Below are positions 26,899-34,602 of a stretch of 64,000 nucleotides of DNA, piece by piece (position 1 is the stretch's first letter; each line of letters starts with the position of its first letter). The notes under the pieces are model-generated. The model was not told where the DNA came from. It made no database searches and saw only the letters and a program-made list of their open reading frames with translations. Source of the DNA: Nitrospiraceae bacterium (GTDB lineage: Bacteria > Nitrospirota > Nitrospiria > Nitrospirales > Nitrospiraceae); contig CAKKRK010000020.1 of NCBI GenBank assembly GCA_919902665.1, positions 1-64,000 of the forward strand, written 5' to 3'. The translations under genes and the position numbers were made by a program.

Positions 26899-29800
26899 AT
26901 GACGATCGTGAAAAGGGTCGGGTCTGTGCTGCTGTGTGCCGCATTAGTGAGCGCCTGGGTAGGAACCACCGTGGCATCTGTTACTGTCCCGATTGCTCCG
27001 GCGCCCACAAGGGCGACTGTGACGGCCACGATGTTCGGGATGCCGATCCAGTTTGAAGCCAATCATGGTCAAGTAGATGAAGAGGTCAAGTTCCTCGCGA
27101 GAGGGAAGGGCTATACCCTCTTTCTGACGCCGACTGAATCGGTGATGGTCTTGTCACAATCGGAAGCGAACGTTCCGATTAATGATCGGGGCCCAGAGTT
27201 CCTCATGTCATTGACCTTTGCCCCATCCCAACATGACGCAAACACCCAAGTTGGTGATCGGACTGCAGTCGGTTCCCTTCTGAATACGGAATCGGTGCCG
27301 ATCAAACACTCGGTTGTGCGGATGAAACTCGAAGGAGCGAATCCCTCGCCAACCGTCAGCGGCATGCAGCAATTACCCGGTATTGTGAACTATTTTATCG
27401 GCGACAACCGGGCGAAGTGGCGCACCAAGATCCCCACCTATGCCAAAGTGCAGTATCAAGAGGTTTATCCCGGCATTGACTTGGCGTACTACGGGAACCA
27501 AGGCAAACTGGAATACGACTTCATTGTGGCAGCGGGCGCTGATCCGAACAAAATCAAGCTGACCTTCGAGGGAACCTCTGACATCACGGTGGTCGAGAGC
27601 GGCGATCTGCTCCTGGCCACGGCGCTGGGCGACGCGCGCCTTCAGAAGCCGATCGTCTATCAGCTCGAGCAGGACGGACGCAAGACCCTGGTGGCGGGGA
27701 CCTATGTCGTCGCCGCACCATCGGATGGCTCATCGATGGTCTTCCAGTCTTCCCCGACACGGACTGTCGGTATTCAACTCGCGGCCTATGATCGTAGCAA
27801 ACCGGTCGTGATCGATCCGGTCATCGTTTACAGCTCCTACCTGGGTGGCAGCGCCCAAGACATTGGCCGTGGCATTGCGGTGGATGGTGCCGGAGCAGCC
27901 TACGTCACGGGGGACGCAATCTCTGTGAATTTTCCACTGCTGTCTGCCAGCCAGGGGACATTTGGCGGAATTACTGATGCCTTTGTCACCAAGTTCGATG
28001 CCACAGGGGCGCGGGTCTACAGCACCTACCTGGGTGGCAGCGGTTCTGACGTTGGGTTTGGCATCGCGGTGGATGGTACCGGGGCGGCCTACGTCACGGG
28101 GCAGACAGCATCCTCGAACTTTCCGGTGCTGTCGGCGAGTCAAGGAGCATTTGCTGGATTTTTTGATGCCTTTGTCACCAAGCTCGATGCCACAGGGGCG
28201 CGGGTCTACAGCACTTACCTGGGTGGCAGCGATAATGATGGGGGTCGCGGCATTGCGGTGGATGGTGCCGGAGCGGTCTACGTCACGGGGCAGACCTTCT
28301 CGCTGAATTTCCCCGTGCTGTCAGCGAGCCAGGGAGCCTCGGCTGGATTTGTTGATGCCTTCATCACCAAATTCAATGCCACAGGGGCGCGGGTCTACAG
28401 CACCTACTTGGGCGGCAGCAGTTCCGACGTTGGACAAGGCATTGCGGTGGATGGTAACGGAGCGGCCTATGTCACGGGGTGGACCTCGTCGCTGAATTTC
28501 CCCGTGCTGTCGGCGAGTCAAGGGGTGGTCGGAGGAAATGAAGATGGCTTTGTCACCAAGCTCGATGCCTCAGGGGCGCGGGTCTACAGCACCTACCTGG
28601 GCGGCAGTAAAACTGATGAAGGTCGCGGCATCGCGGTAGATAGTGCCGGGGCGGCCTACGTCACGGGACGGACAGCATCCTCGAATTTTCCTGTGCTGGC
28701 GGCGAGTCAAGGGGTGTTCGCAGGCGCGGTAGGCGCGACCGATGCCTTTGTGACCAAGCTCGGTGCCACAGGGGCACAGGTCTACAGCACTTACCTGGGT
28801 GGCAGCGGTTTCGACAGTGGATCTGGCATTGCGGTGGATGGTGCCGGAGCCGCTTACGTCACGGGGCAGACGGGATCCTCGAATTTTCCCGTGCTGGCGG
28901 CGAGCCAAGGAGTGTACGCAGGATCGGGTGATGCCTTTATTACCAAGCTCATGGACCAACGAACGGCCCAGGCCGGCTCGGATCAATCTGTGCCCGAAGG
29001 CACGGAGGTGACGCTGGATGGCTCCGGCAGCGGGGTGACGAACCCCACTTACCAGTGGACACAAGTCGGCGGTACGCCTGTCTCCTTGGTCGATTTCGGG
29101 TCGGCGAACCCGAAGTTCACCGCCCCTCATGTATCAACGGCCGGGGAGGTGCTGACGTTTCAATTGATCGTGTGCGAAGGGACCAGTTCGACGAACTGCA
29201 GCAATCCCGATTCTGTGAACGTCCGTGTGAACAATGTCAATCAACCGCCGGTCTCCGATGCGGGACCAGATCAGACGGTGCAGGAAGGCAGTCCGGTCAT
29301 CCTGGACGGAAGTGGCAGCTTTGATCCAGACCTTGAAACACTGACCTATCACTGGACGCAGACCGGAGGGCCGGCTGTGGCGCTCAGTGACGCCCATACC
29401 GTGATATCGAGCTTTGTGGCGCCTAACGTAGGACCGGCCGGGGCAACGCTCGTCTTCAACCTGACCGTGACGGATCCCCATGTCCTCACTGGCTCAAAGT
29501 CCGTCTCGATTCACATCTCCAACCTGAACCAAATTCCGACGGCTGACGCCGGATCCGATCAGACGGTGAATGAGCAGACCGGTGTGACCTTGAATGGGTC
29601 GTTGAGTACCGATCCGGATCTCGACACCCTCCACTTTATGTGGACCCAAACCGGCGGTCCCTCGGTTTCCTTAACCGGAGCCACCACTGTGAGTCCGACG
29701 TTTACGGCTCCCGCCGTAGGGGTGGGCGGAGTCAACTTGATCTTCCAACTAGTCGTCTCCGACGGTCAGGCACTGAGCGCGGCCGATACTGTGATCGTGC

Positions 29801-30201
29801 ATATCCAGGATACGAACGATCCCCCGGTCTGTGCGTTGGCCCATCCCAGTGTAGAAAGTCTTTGGCCACCCAATCATACGATGGTGCCGGTTGGTATCAT
29901 GGGCATTACCGATCCGAACGATCAGGCCGTGACCATCACCTTCACGGGGGTCATACAAGATGAACCAGTGAACGGCGTGGGCGATGGCGATACCGGTCCA
30001 GATGCCGCCATATCCGGGAACCAGATCTTGTTGCGGGCCGAGCGGGCCGGCACGGGCAATGGCCGGGTCTACGTCGTGCGCTTTACTGCCACCGACGAGC
30101 ACGGCTCTGGCTGTAACGGCATGGTGAAGGTGAGTGTGCCGCGCGATAAGAAAGACGTTGCTGTCGAGGGCCCACAGCTCCACAACTCATTCGGACCGTA
30201 G
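26899..30201 (+). CDS. secreted SBBP-repeat and PKD/cadherin-like surface protein
   Basis: An 1100-residue exported protein. GGAGGAGGG precedes ATG 26899. The signal peptide covers about residues 1-27. Residues about 48-305 form the N-terminal domain usual in SBBP proteins (PIQFEANHGQVD, GKGYTLFLTPTESVMVL, NYFIGDNRAKWRTKIPTYAKV, YPGIDLAYYG). Six SBBP repeats follow (about 310-685, each beginning YSTYLGGSxxDxG). Then come three PKD/Ig-like repeats (DAGPDQTVQEG, LDGSGSFDPD) and a C-terminal module starting LWPPNHTMVPV and containing LRAERAGTGNGRVY. Such proteins are extracellular or surface attached and probably adhesive. There is no sorting motif after the last domain. Confidence 0.88.
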   Translation: MTIVKRVGSVLLCAALVSAWVGTTVASVTVPIAPAPTRATVTATMFGMPIQFEANHGQVDEEVKFLARGKGYTLFLTPTESVMVLSQSEANVPINDRGPEFLMSLTFAPSQHDANTQVGDRTAVGSLLNTESVPIKHSVVRMKLEGANPSPTVSGMQQLPGIVNYFIGDNRAKWRTKIPTYAKVQYQEVYPGIDLAYYGNQGKLEYDFIVAAGADPNKIKLTFEGTSDITVVESGDLLLATALGDARLQKPIVYQLEQDGRKTLVAGTYVVAAPSDGSSMVFQSSPTRTVGIQLAAYDRSKPVVIDPVIVYSSYLGGSAQDIGRGIAVDGAGAAYVTGDAISVNFPLLSASQGTFGGITDAFVTKFDATGARVYSTYLGGSGSDVGFGIAVDGTGAAYVTGQTASSNFPVLSASQGAFAGFFDAFVTKLDATGARVYSTYLGGSDNDGGRGIAVDGAGAVYVTGQTFSLNFPVLSASQGASAGFVDAFITKFNATGARVYSTYLGGSSSDVGQGIAVDGNGAAYVTGWTSSLNFPVLSASQGVVGGNEDGFVTKLDASGARVYSTYLGGSKTDEGRGIAVDSAGAAYVTGRTASSNFPVLAASQGVFAGAVGATDAFVTKLGATGAQVYSTYLGGSGFDSGSGIAVDGAGAAYVTGQTGSSNFPVLAASQGVYAGSGDAFITKLMDQRTAQAGSDQSVPEGTEVTLDGSGSGVTNPTYQWTQVGGTPVSLVDFGSANPKFTAPHVSTAGEVLTFQLIVCEGTSSTNCSNPDSVNVRVNNVNQPPVSDAGPDQTVQEGSPVILDGSGSFDPDLETLTYHWTQTGGPAVALSDAHTVISSFVAPNVGPAGATLVFNLTVTDPHVLTGSKSVSIHISNLNQIPTADAGSDQTVNEQTGVTLNGSLSTDPDLDTLHFMWTQTGGPSVSLTGATTVSPTFTAPAVGVGGVNLIFQLVVSDGQALSAADTVIVHIQDTNDPPVCALAHPSVESLWPPNHTMVPVGIMGITDPNDQAVTITFTGVIQDEPVNGVGDGDTGPDAAISGNQILLRAERAGTGNGRVYVVRFTATDEHGSGCNGMVKVSVPRDKKDVAVEGPQLHNSFGP
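27832..28960 (+). repeat. six tandem SBBP-coding repeats
   Basis: Six units of about 171-190 bp lie inside the surface-protein gene. They share near-identical stretches encoding ATGARVYSTYLGGS and GIAVDGAGAAYVTG. The strong DNA-level identity between units suggests recent duplication or recombination and makes copy-number change likely. Confidence 0.85.
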
Positions 30202-30213
30202 GGGTGCCCCACG

Positions 30214-30237
30214 GCGGCCACTCCTGTGAGTGGCCGC
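30214..30237 (+). terminator. rho-independent-like terminator after the SBBP gene
   Basis: GCGGCCACT (30214-30222), loop CCTGTG, AGTGGCCGC (30229-30237) form a perfect 9-bp GC-rich stem 13 bases after the stop codon. The stem is followed by the T-rich TGCTTCTTG. Confidence 0.75.
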
Positions 30238-30291
30238 TGCTTCTTGCCGAAATATGTTTCGTCCTCTTTGAATAGGATTGGGTGGTGTTGG

Positions 30292-30483
30292 GAAGTAAAC
30301 CTTGAACAGGCGCTTGCCGTCGATCCCCTTGCCGAACCGCTCTATAACCGATTGATCCCCCTCCTCCTGGCCTAAGAAGGCCGGAGGGCTGACGCTCAGC
30401 GTCACTACCAAGCTTGCCTGAGAGCCTACCAGCAGTGGAAGGATGGGGGACCGTCGGACGACATCCTTCGCCTTGGCCGGCCC
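30292..30483 (+). pseudogene. remnant of a third SARP/BTAD regulator C-terminus
   Basis: Read in one frame, this stretch gives LEQALAVDPLAEPLYNRLIP-LLLA, a TAA stop at 30373-30375, then EGRRADAQRHYQACLRAYQQW and DGGPSDDI. It matches the BTAD end of the regulator at 23578 (LEQAIKIDPVTKPLYQRLIP-LLVA-HGRRADALAYYSRYRSEL). Nothing of the upstream domains survives, since the SBBP gene and its terminator lie directly before it. It is a fossil of a third paralogue and, like the second, stands just before a copy of the promoter element. Confidence 0.8.
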
Positions 30484-30521
30484 CTCGCGCCGTAATCGTT
30501 TTCATCATCCCCAGCAGATCG

Positions 30522-30561
30522 AATTTGTCCCCCTATTTGTCCCCCATCGATGGACTATGGT
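30522..30561 (+). promoter_or_regulatory. tandem TTTGTCCCCC promoter element, copy 2
   Basis: Two perfect TTTGTCCCCC units start at 30524 and 30536 (12-bp period), and TATGG begins at 30556, 20 bp after the second unit. This is the best-preserved copy. It lies about 115 bp upstream of the desaturase start at 30677. Confidence 0.75.
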
Positions 30562-30676
30562 TCCCGTCCACCTGTCGGAGACCTATCCATGGCTGTTGTG
30601 AATGGGGGAACGGTGCCATGCCGCGATGCCAGGTTCCTGTCGGTCCAAGACATTTTAAGAAACTCCGGAGCGTGGC

Positions 30677-31660
30677 ATGCTGATCACGCATAAGGAGGCG
30701 CTCCCGGAAAAACCTCTAGGTGGTCAAGTTCCAACAGGAAAGACGCCCAGGGAGCGTGCCGTCTACCGAGCGTTTCAGGGTTTATACCGCTTGTATGTCA
30801 GACGGGCCGATAGCCGAAGATGGAATGCCGACTCCGATTTCGACTGGAAATCGATTCGTAAAGACCTCTCCCCTGAGGTGCAATGCATTCTCCGGGGCTT
30901 CTTCGCGGTGGAGCAATTCGTTCCTGACTACACGGGCTGCCTCGCCGACCTCTTCCGGCCGAACTACGGCAGATCGCAGTACCAGCTTCAGTGGGGCGTA
31001 GAAGAGGCCAGACATGCAGACGTATGGAGGAACGCGCTTCGATCATCGACTGCGATGTCCTTGTGCGAGATCGAAGACTATAGTATGGCCTTGAGGCAAC
31101 AGCGATGGTCTCCCCCGTGGGATGGCCCAATCGAAATGTTGTTTTACGCCGTCTTTCAAGAGCGAGCGACGCAACTTACCTACTTAGATATGGCAGGACT
31201 ATTCAAATCCTCCACGTATGGTACCGGGGATGGTGACCCGGTCTTGTACAAAGCTGCCATGGCGGTCGCGGTCGATGAAGCTGCGCACTACCGTTTCTTT
31301 TTGGAGGGAGCCAGACTCTATCTCTATTACTTCCCGGAAGAGTCATTAGAGGCTCTTCAGCACGTGATTAACTGTTTTGAAATGCCGGCCATGGAACTTA
31401 TTGACGATTATGCCTATTTTAAGGCGGCGTTGATTCGGAGGAAGCTGTACAGTCGGGCAAAATATTCGAAGCAGGTCATCGCGCACTCGCTCAGAAATCT
31501 CGGGATCGGACATGTCAGACTGCTTCGTGACTGGAAGGATTCCGGTGCAGGGGTGACGACAGTGGTTAGTGCCAACGAGCATCATGTGAGGTCGATCTTC
31601 GCGAAGATCAAACAGTATGAAAGCGATATGGGTTTTCCTGACCATCACAGTGAGTCATGA
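30677..31660 (+). CDS. acyl-ACP desaturase-family diiron protein
   Basis: A 327-residue ferritin-like protein. The diiron ligands of the acyl-ACP desaturase family are visible: Glu79 (FAVEQF), Glu110 and His113 (WGVEEARHADVW), Glu162 (FQERATQL), and Glu201 with His204 (AVDEAAHYRFF). The enzyme family inserts a double bond into an acyl chain bound to acyl carrier protein, using O2 and ferredoxin. The start at 30677 is ATG; the ribosome site is weak. It heads an operon with the next gene (ATGA overlap), a methyltransferase and a P450. The acyl substrate is unknown, and related diiron proteins can also do N-oxygenation. Confidence 0.82.
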   Translation: MLITHKEALPEKPLGGQVPTGKTPRERAVYRAFQGLYRLYVRRADSRRWNADSDFDWKSIRKDLSPEVQCILRGFFAVEQFVPDYTGCLADLFRPNYGRSQYQLQWGVEEARHADVWRNALRSSTAMSLCEIEDYSMALRQQRWSPPWDGPIEMLFYAVFQERATQLTYLDMAGLFKSSTYGTGDGDPVLYKAAMAVAVDEAAHYRFFLEGARLYLYYFPEESLEALQHVINCFEMPAMELIDDYAYFKAALIRRKLYSRAKYSKQVIAHSLRNLGIGHVRLLRDWKDSGAGVTTVVSANEHHVRSIFAKIKQYESDMGFPDHHSES

Positions 31661-32376
31661 CGATGACCGTAGAAATTATCCGCCGTACCAGCTTATCTCA
31701 ATGCTCTGAATTGCAGCATGCGTTGCTCGATATTGTACGGCCATACTATCTTGATCCTACTGCCGTTTTAGAACGGGAATTGCGACATTGTAACGTCGCC
31801 TACGTACACCGTGATACGCACGGGTCGATCGCGGCATTTGCTCTGTTTGCCTATGAGGAACTCTTCGTGCCGGGGGAAGAATATGTCCCTACCCTGTACG
31901 CCGGACTGTGCGCAGCTTCCCTTACGCTTCAAAAGAAAGGCATGGTGTTCAAGCTCTGGTCCTATGCATGTGAGGAGGCGATCCGATGGGAGAAGGAGCA
32001 TGGGAAAACGATTCTGGCATGGGCCACAACCGCGACGCCGGTGACCTATTACGGCGCTTCAATGTACCACCATCTTGAACCGAGGCTGGACGGCAGCTTC
32101 TCTCCGACGAGCATTCGATACGCTCGTGCGCTCAAGGCTAAACATGCCCTAGGTGTCGATCATGACCACCCGTTTGTCCTGAAGAGATATGCCATCAGTA
32201 CTCGGTATTCTCCGTTTGAGCGTTCTGCGATTCAGCAGTTTTGTGCGTCGAAGCAATTCAGGATCTTCGACCTGTTGGGAATCGATGAGTCTCAAGGAGA
32301 TAGACTCTTAATGATAGGACGATTCAAACAGCAATTCGGCGCAAGCGTGTTTCGGCACAAACAGGGCGATCTCTGA
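31657..32376 (+). CDS. unknown protein, possible GNAT-fold acyltransferase
   Basis: A 239-residue protein whose ATG overlaps the desaturase stop (ATGA), so translation is coupled. I do not recognise a family with certainty. The order of a beta strand with HRDTHGSIAAFALF, a helix with YAGLCAASLTLQKKGM and EEAIRWEKEHGKTIL, then TTATPVTYYGASMYHHLEPR resembles the core of an acyl-CoA N-acyltransferase (GNAT) fold, but the pyrophosphate-binding loop is not clear. No signal peptide or membrane segment. Position between an acyl desaturase and a methyltransferase suggests it transfers or binds the acyl product. This is an inference. Confidence 0.5.
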   Translation: MTMTVEIIRRTSLSQCSELQHALLDIVRPYYLDPTAVLERELRHCNVAYVHRDTHGSIAAFALFAYEELFVPGEEYVPTLYAGLCAASLTLQKKGMVFKLWSYACEEAIRWEKEHGKTILAWATTATPVTYYGASMYHHLEPRLDGSFSPTSIRYARALKAKHALGVDHDHPFVLKRYAISTRYSPFERSAIQQFCASKQFRIFDLLGIDESQGDRLLMIGRFKQQFGASVFRHKQGDL

Positions 32377-32435
32377 GACGGGGCAACCTAATGCAGTAAC
32401 AATACTGCGCGGGCTACGGCACTGAGAGGTATTCA

Positions 32436-33011
32436 ATGTATGTCATCACGCTCGTGTTGTTTGTATTGTGTTTTGGCAGTTTTGCATGGGCGATGTATGG
32501 AGGCTTCTTTCTGGTTTCTTCTCGAATGTCGGACTGGGCCATTATCCTAAGGCTCGTGAGTGGGGCCTGCGCCGTCTGTCACGTGGTTGCGCTCTTGACG
32601 GTAAACCATGTAGTTCATGAATGGCTCATGGCTGCCAGTCTCTTATACCTGATCTCGCTACTCTTGTTCTGGTCTGCATTAGTGACCAATAAACGGATCC
32701 CATTATTCCATTGCTTTACCGAGCTCGTTCCCGATCACATTGTCACGCACGGTCCGTATAAGCATATCCGTCATCCGTTCTATACGTCGTATACGTGTGC
32801 GTGGGTGGCGGGTGTCATTGCGACTCAGCAGCAGTGGCTTTGGGGCACTGTCTTCGCCATGTGTTTCCTCTATTGGAAGGCAGCTTCTCGTGAGGAAGCG
32901 GAATTTCTCAATAGCCCCCTTTCGGCTGCCTACCGCGCATATATGTTACAGACAGGCTTTATGTGGCCTCCAATATTTGGGCGGAAGCCTGAGACCCCGA
33001 CCAGAGTCTGA
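32436..33011 (+). CDS. isoprenylcysteine/phospholipid-type carboxyl methyltransferase (ICMT/PEMT fold)
   Basis: A 191-residue integral membrane protein with four or five hydrophobic helices (about 4-26, 36-58, 66-84, 118-148). The C-terminal half carries the family signature HGPYKHIRHPFYTSY (about 104-118) and EEAEFLNSPLSAAYRAYM (about 150-167), which bind S-adenosylmethionine in ICMT and PEMT enzymes. The substrate is probably a small hydrophobic or lipid acid. It ends with TGA, and the P450 gene continues in the same frame just three codons later, so the two products may be translated together. Confidence 0.8.
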   Translation: MYVITLVLFVLCFGSFAWAMYGGFFLVSSRMSDWAIILRLVSGACAVCHVVALLTVNHVVHEWLMAASLLYLISLLLFWSALVTNKRIPLFHCFTELVPDHIVTHGPYKHIRHPFYTSYTCAWVAGVIATQQQWLWGTVFAMCFLYWKAASREEAEFLNSPLSAAYRAYMLQTGFMWPPIFGRKPETPTRV

Positions 33012-33020
33012 CCACGTATC

Positions 33021-34328
33021 TTGCAACGGCAATTCCTCATAGGGCATCTCGGTAGTTTTAAGAAGAACCCTGTCGCCTTCCTCGCGGAAGCGGCGTTAGG
33101 TGGCGAGATCGTTCCCCTCTACCTTCCTAAACTCGTGTACCTGTTGAATAGTGAACATGCGATTCGACACGTCCTCGTCGACAATCATGCCAACTACAGA
33201 AAAGGAACCGTGAGTAGACGCCTCAAGGTATTCTTGGGGGAGGGGCTGCTGACGACCGAAGGGAATTACTGGAAGTATCAGCGTAGATTCATTCAACCAT
33301 TGTTCGTAGGCGCAAGGCTTGACGATCTGTTGGGCATCATTTGTAAAACCATCCATGATTTCTTGCCTCGGCTTGAACAGCAGGGCCTCAATGGCGGGAT
33401 TGAAATAACCTCAGAGCTCACACGACTCACAACATCCATAATAGGCAAAATAGTACTAGGCGTTGATCTGATGCGTGAAGCCGACCACATCGGACAAACG
33501 ATTGCCGAGGGCCTTGAGTTAGCTCAAAAACGGGAGTTTTCGTTGCTATCGCTGCCGCTGTGGGTGCCTACCGCGACCAATCGACAATCGGTCCGCATAA
33601 GGAACGCGGTATCCGCTCTCATCCTTCGAGAGATAGAATCCCATAAGCACAGCAGCGACTCGAAAAACGATATTTTATCTCACCTAATGGACGCGCGGGA
33701 TGAAGACGGTCGTGCAATGACGGTGGAGCAGCTCCGCGATCAGAGTATGACGCTATTGTTAGCAGGACATGTGACCACTGCAACCTCACTGTCTTGGCTG
33801 TTTTACTTGCTGGGGAAACATCAGGAGCATCAAGAATACATTGCCGAGGAGGTGGCATCAGTATTGGGTGACGCGATGCCCGGCCTGGCTGAAATCGACA
33901 AGCTAAAATATACTCGTGCGTGCGTCGAGGAGGGGCTGCGCTTGTATCCGCCATCGTGGCTGTTACATCGCGAGGCAATCAATGCCGATGTTGTGTCAGG
34001 AGTGAAGCTTGTACCAGGAATGAATGTATTAATCTCGCCGTATCTCATTCATCGAAATCCAAACTATTGGGATAATGTAGAAGGGTTTGAGCCTAACCGA
34101 TTTGCAACCCGCATGGACGATCATAAATTTGCATATATTCCTTTCGGGGCGGGGCCACGGTACTGTGTCGGCGCTAAACTGGCTGACGTTGAAGCCGTCA
34201 CCATCGTGGCAAGCATAATGAGGAAATACCGAATCACGTTGATGGACCGCGATGTACCGTTGATTCCTAAGGCCTCGGTCACGCTTCGCCCGTCGAGACC
34301 AATACACGTGTCGATTCAAAAAAGATAG
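33021..34328 (+). CDS. cytochrome P450
   Basis: About 435 residues, cytosolic type. The I-helix has LLAGHVTTATSLSW (about 245-258), the K-helix EEGLRLYPP (ExxR, about 303-311), the PERF-like FEPNRF, and the haem loop FGAGPRYCVGAKLA with the Cys ligand near residue 382. The best start is TTG 33021; there is no ATG near it, and an in-frame TGA only 9 bases upstream ends the methyltransferase gene. P450s hydroxylate or otherwise oxidise hydrophobic substrates. In this operon the substrate is probably the desaturated or methylated acyl product, though terpenoid substrates are possible. Confidence 0.9.
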   Translation: MQRQFLIGHLGSFKKNPVAFLAEAALGGEIVPLYLPKLVYLLNSEHAIRHVLVDNHANYRKGTVSRRLKVFLGEGLLTTEGNYWKYQRRFIQPLFVGARLDDLLGIICKTIHDFLPRLEQQGLNGGIEITSELTRLTTSIIGKIVLGVDLMREADHIGQTIAEGLELAQKREFSLLSLPLWVPTATNRQSVRIRNAVSALILREIESHKHSSDSKNDILSHLMDARDEDGRAMTVEQLRDQSMTLLLAGHVTTATSLSWLFYLLGKHQEHQEYIAEEVASVLGDAMPGLAEIDKLKYTRACVEEGLRLYPPSWLLHREAINADVVSGVKLVPGMNVLISPYLIHRNPNYWDNVEGFEPNRFATRMDDHKFAYIPFGAGPRYCVGAKLADVEAVTIVASIMRKYRITLMDRDVPLIPKASVTLRPSRPIHVSIQKR

Positions 34329-34496
34329 GTACCGACGAAAAGTGTGCTTGGAAGCTCCCCCGCCAGGGAGACCTTTCAAAGGATTGACCGTAGCCTCGTT
34401 TCGAGATCATTCCTAACCAGAGCAGCGGGCCTGCCGCAGACACCTCCGCCTGGGCCAGAGCCTCGTGGCTTAGTATTTCTAACCCATAATAATTTG

Positions 34497-34536
34497 AATT
34501 TGTCCCCCAATTTGTCCTCAAACAAGGGTGTATGTC
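34497..34536 (+). promoter_or_regulatory. tandem TTTGTCCCCC promoter element, copy 3
   Basis: TTTGTCCCCC at 34499 and TTTGTCCTCA at 34511 keep the 12-bp period; TATGTC starts at 34531, again exactly 20 bp after the second unit. The element is about 70 bp before the sigma-54 activator start at 34603. The 168 bp between the P450 stop and this site hold a GCTCCC-CCGCCA-GGGAG hairpin (about 34355-34372) and nothing else I can identify. Confidence 0.65.
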
Positions 34537-34602
34537 CCTTGTGTAGTATGAGACGAACTCCGAGCGGTTGTCACAACGAGGATGGTCGGTTGGAGGTTGA
34601 CC

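Noticed and set aside
27832-28960. CRISPR-like repeat array
   Set aside because: The repeats are translated, contiguous and about 171-190 bp long, coding for SBBP units; no spacers or cas genes occur in the window.
23578-34328. UGA read as Trp throughout the genome
   Set aside because: Many genes here end with UGA at positions where homologues also end (for example fliI and virB10 neighbours), so a general recoding is not supported; only the single case at 24538 needs explaining.
34344-34496. Possible fourth BTAD remnant before element copy 3 (reads QRIDRSLVSRSFLTRAAG)
   Set aside because: Only a few residues resemble the BTAD helix; unlike 30292-30483 there is no continuous match to the regulators.
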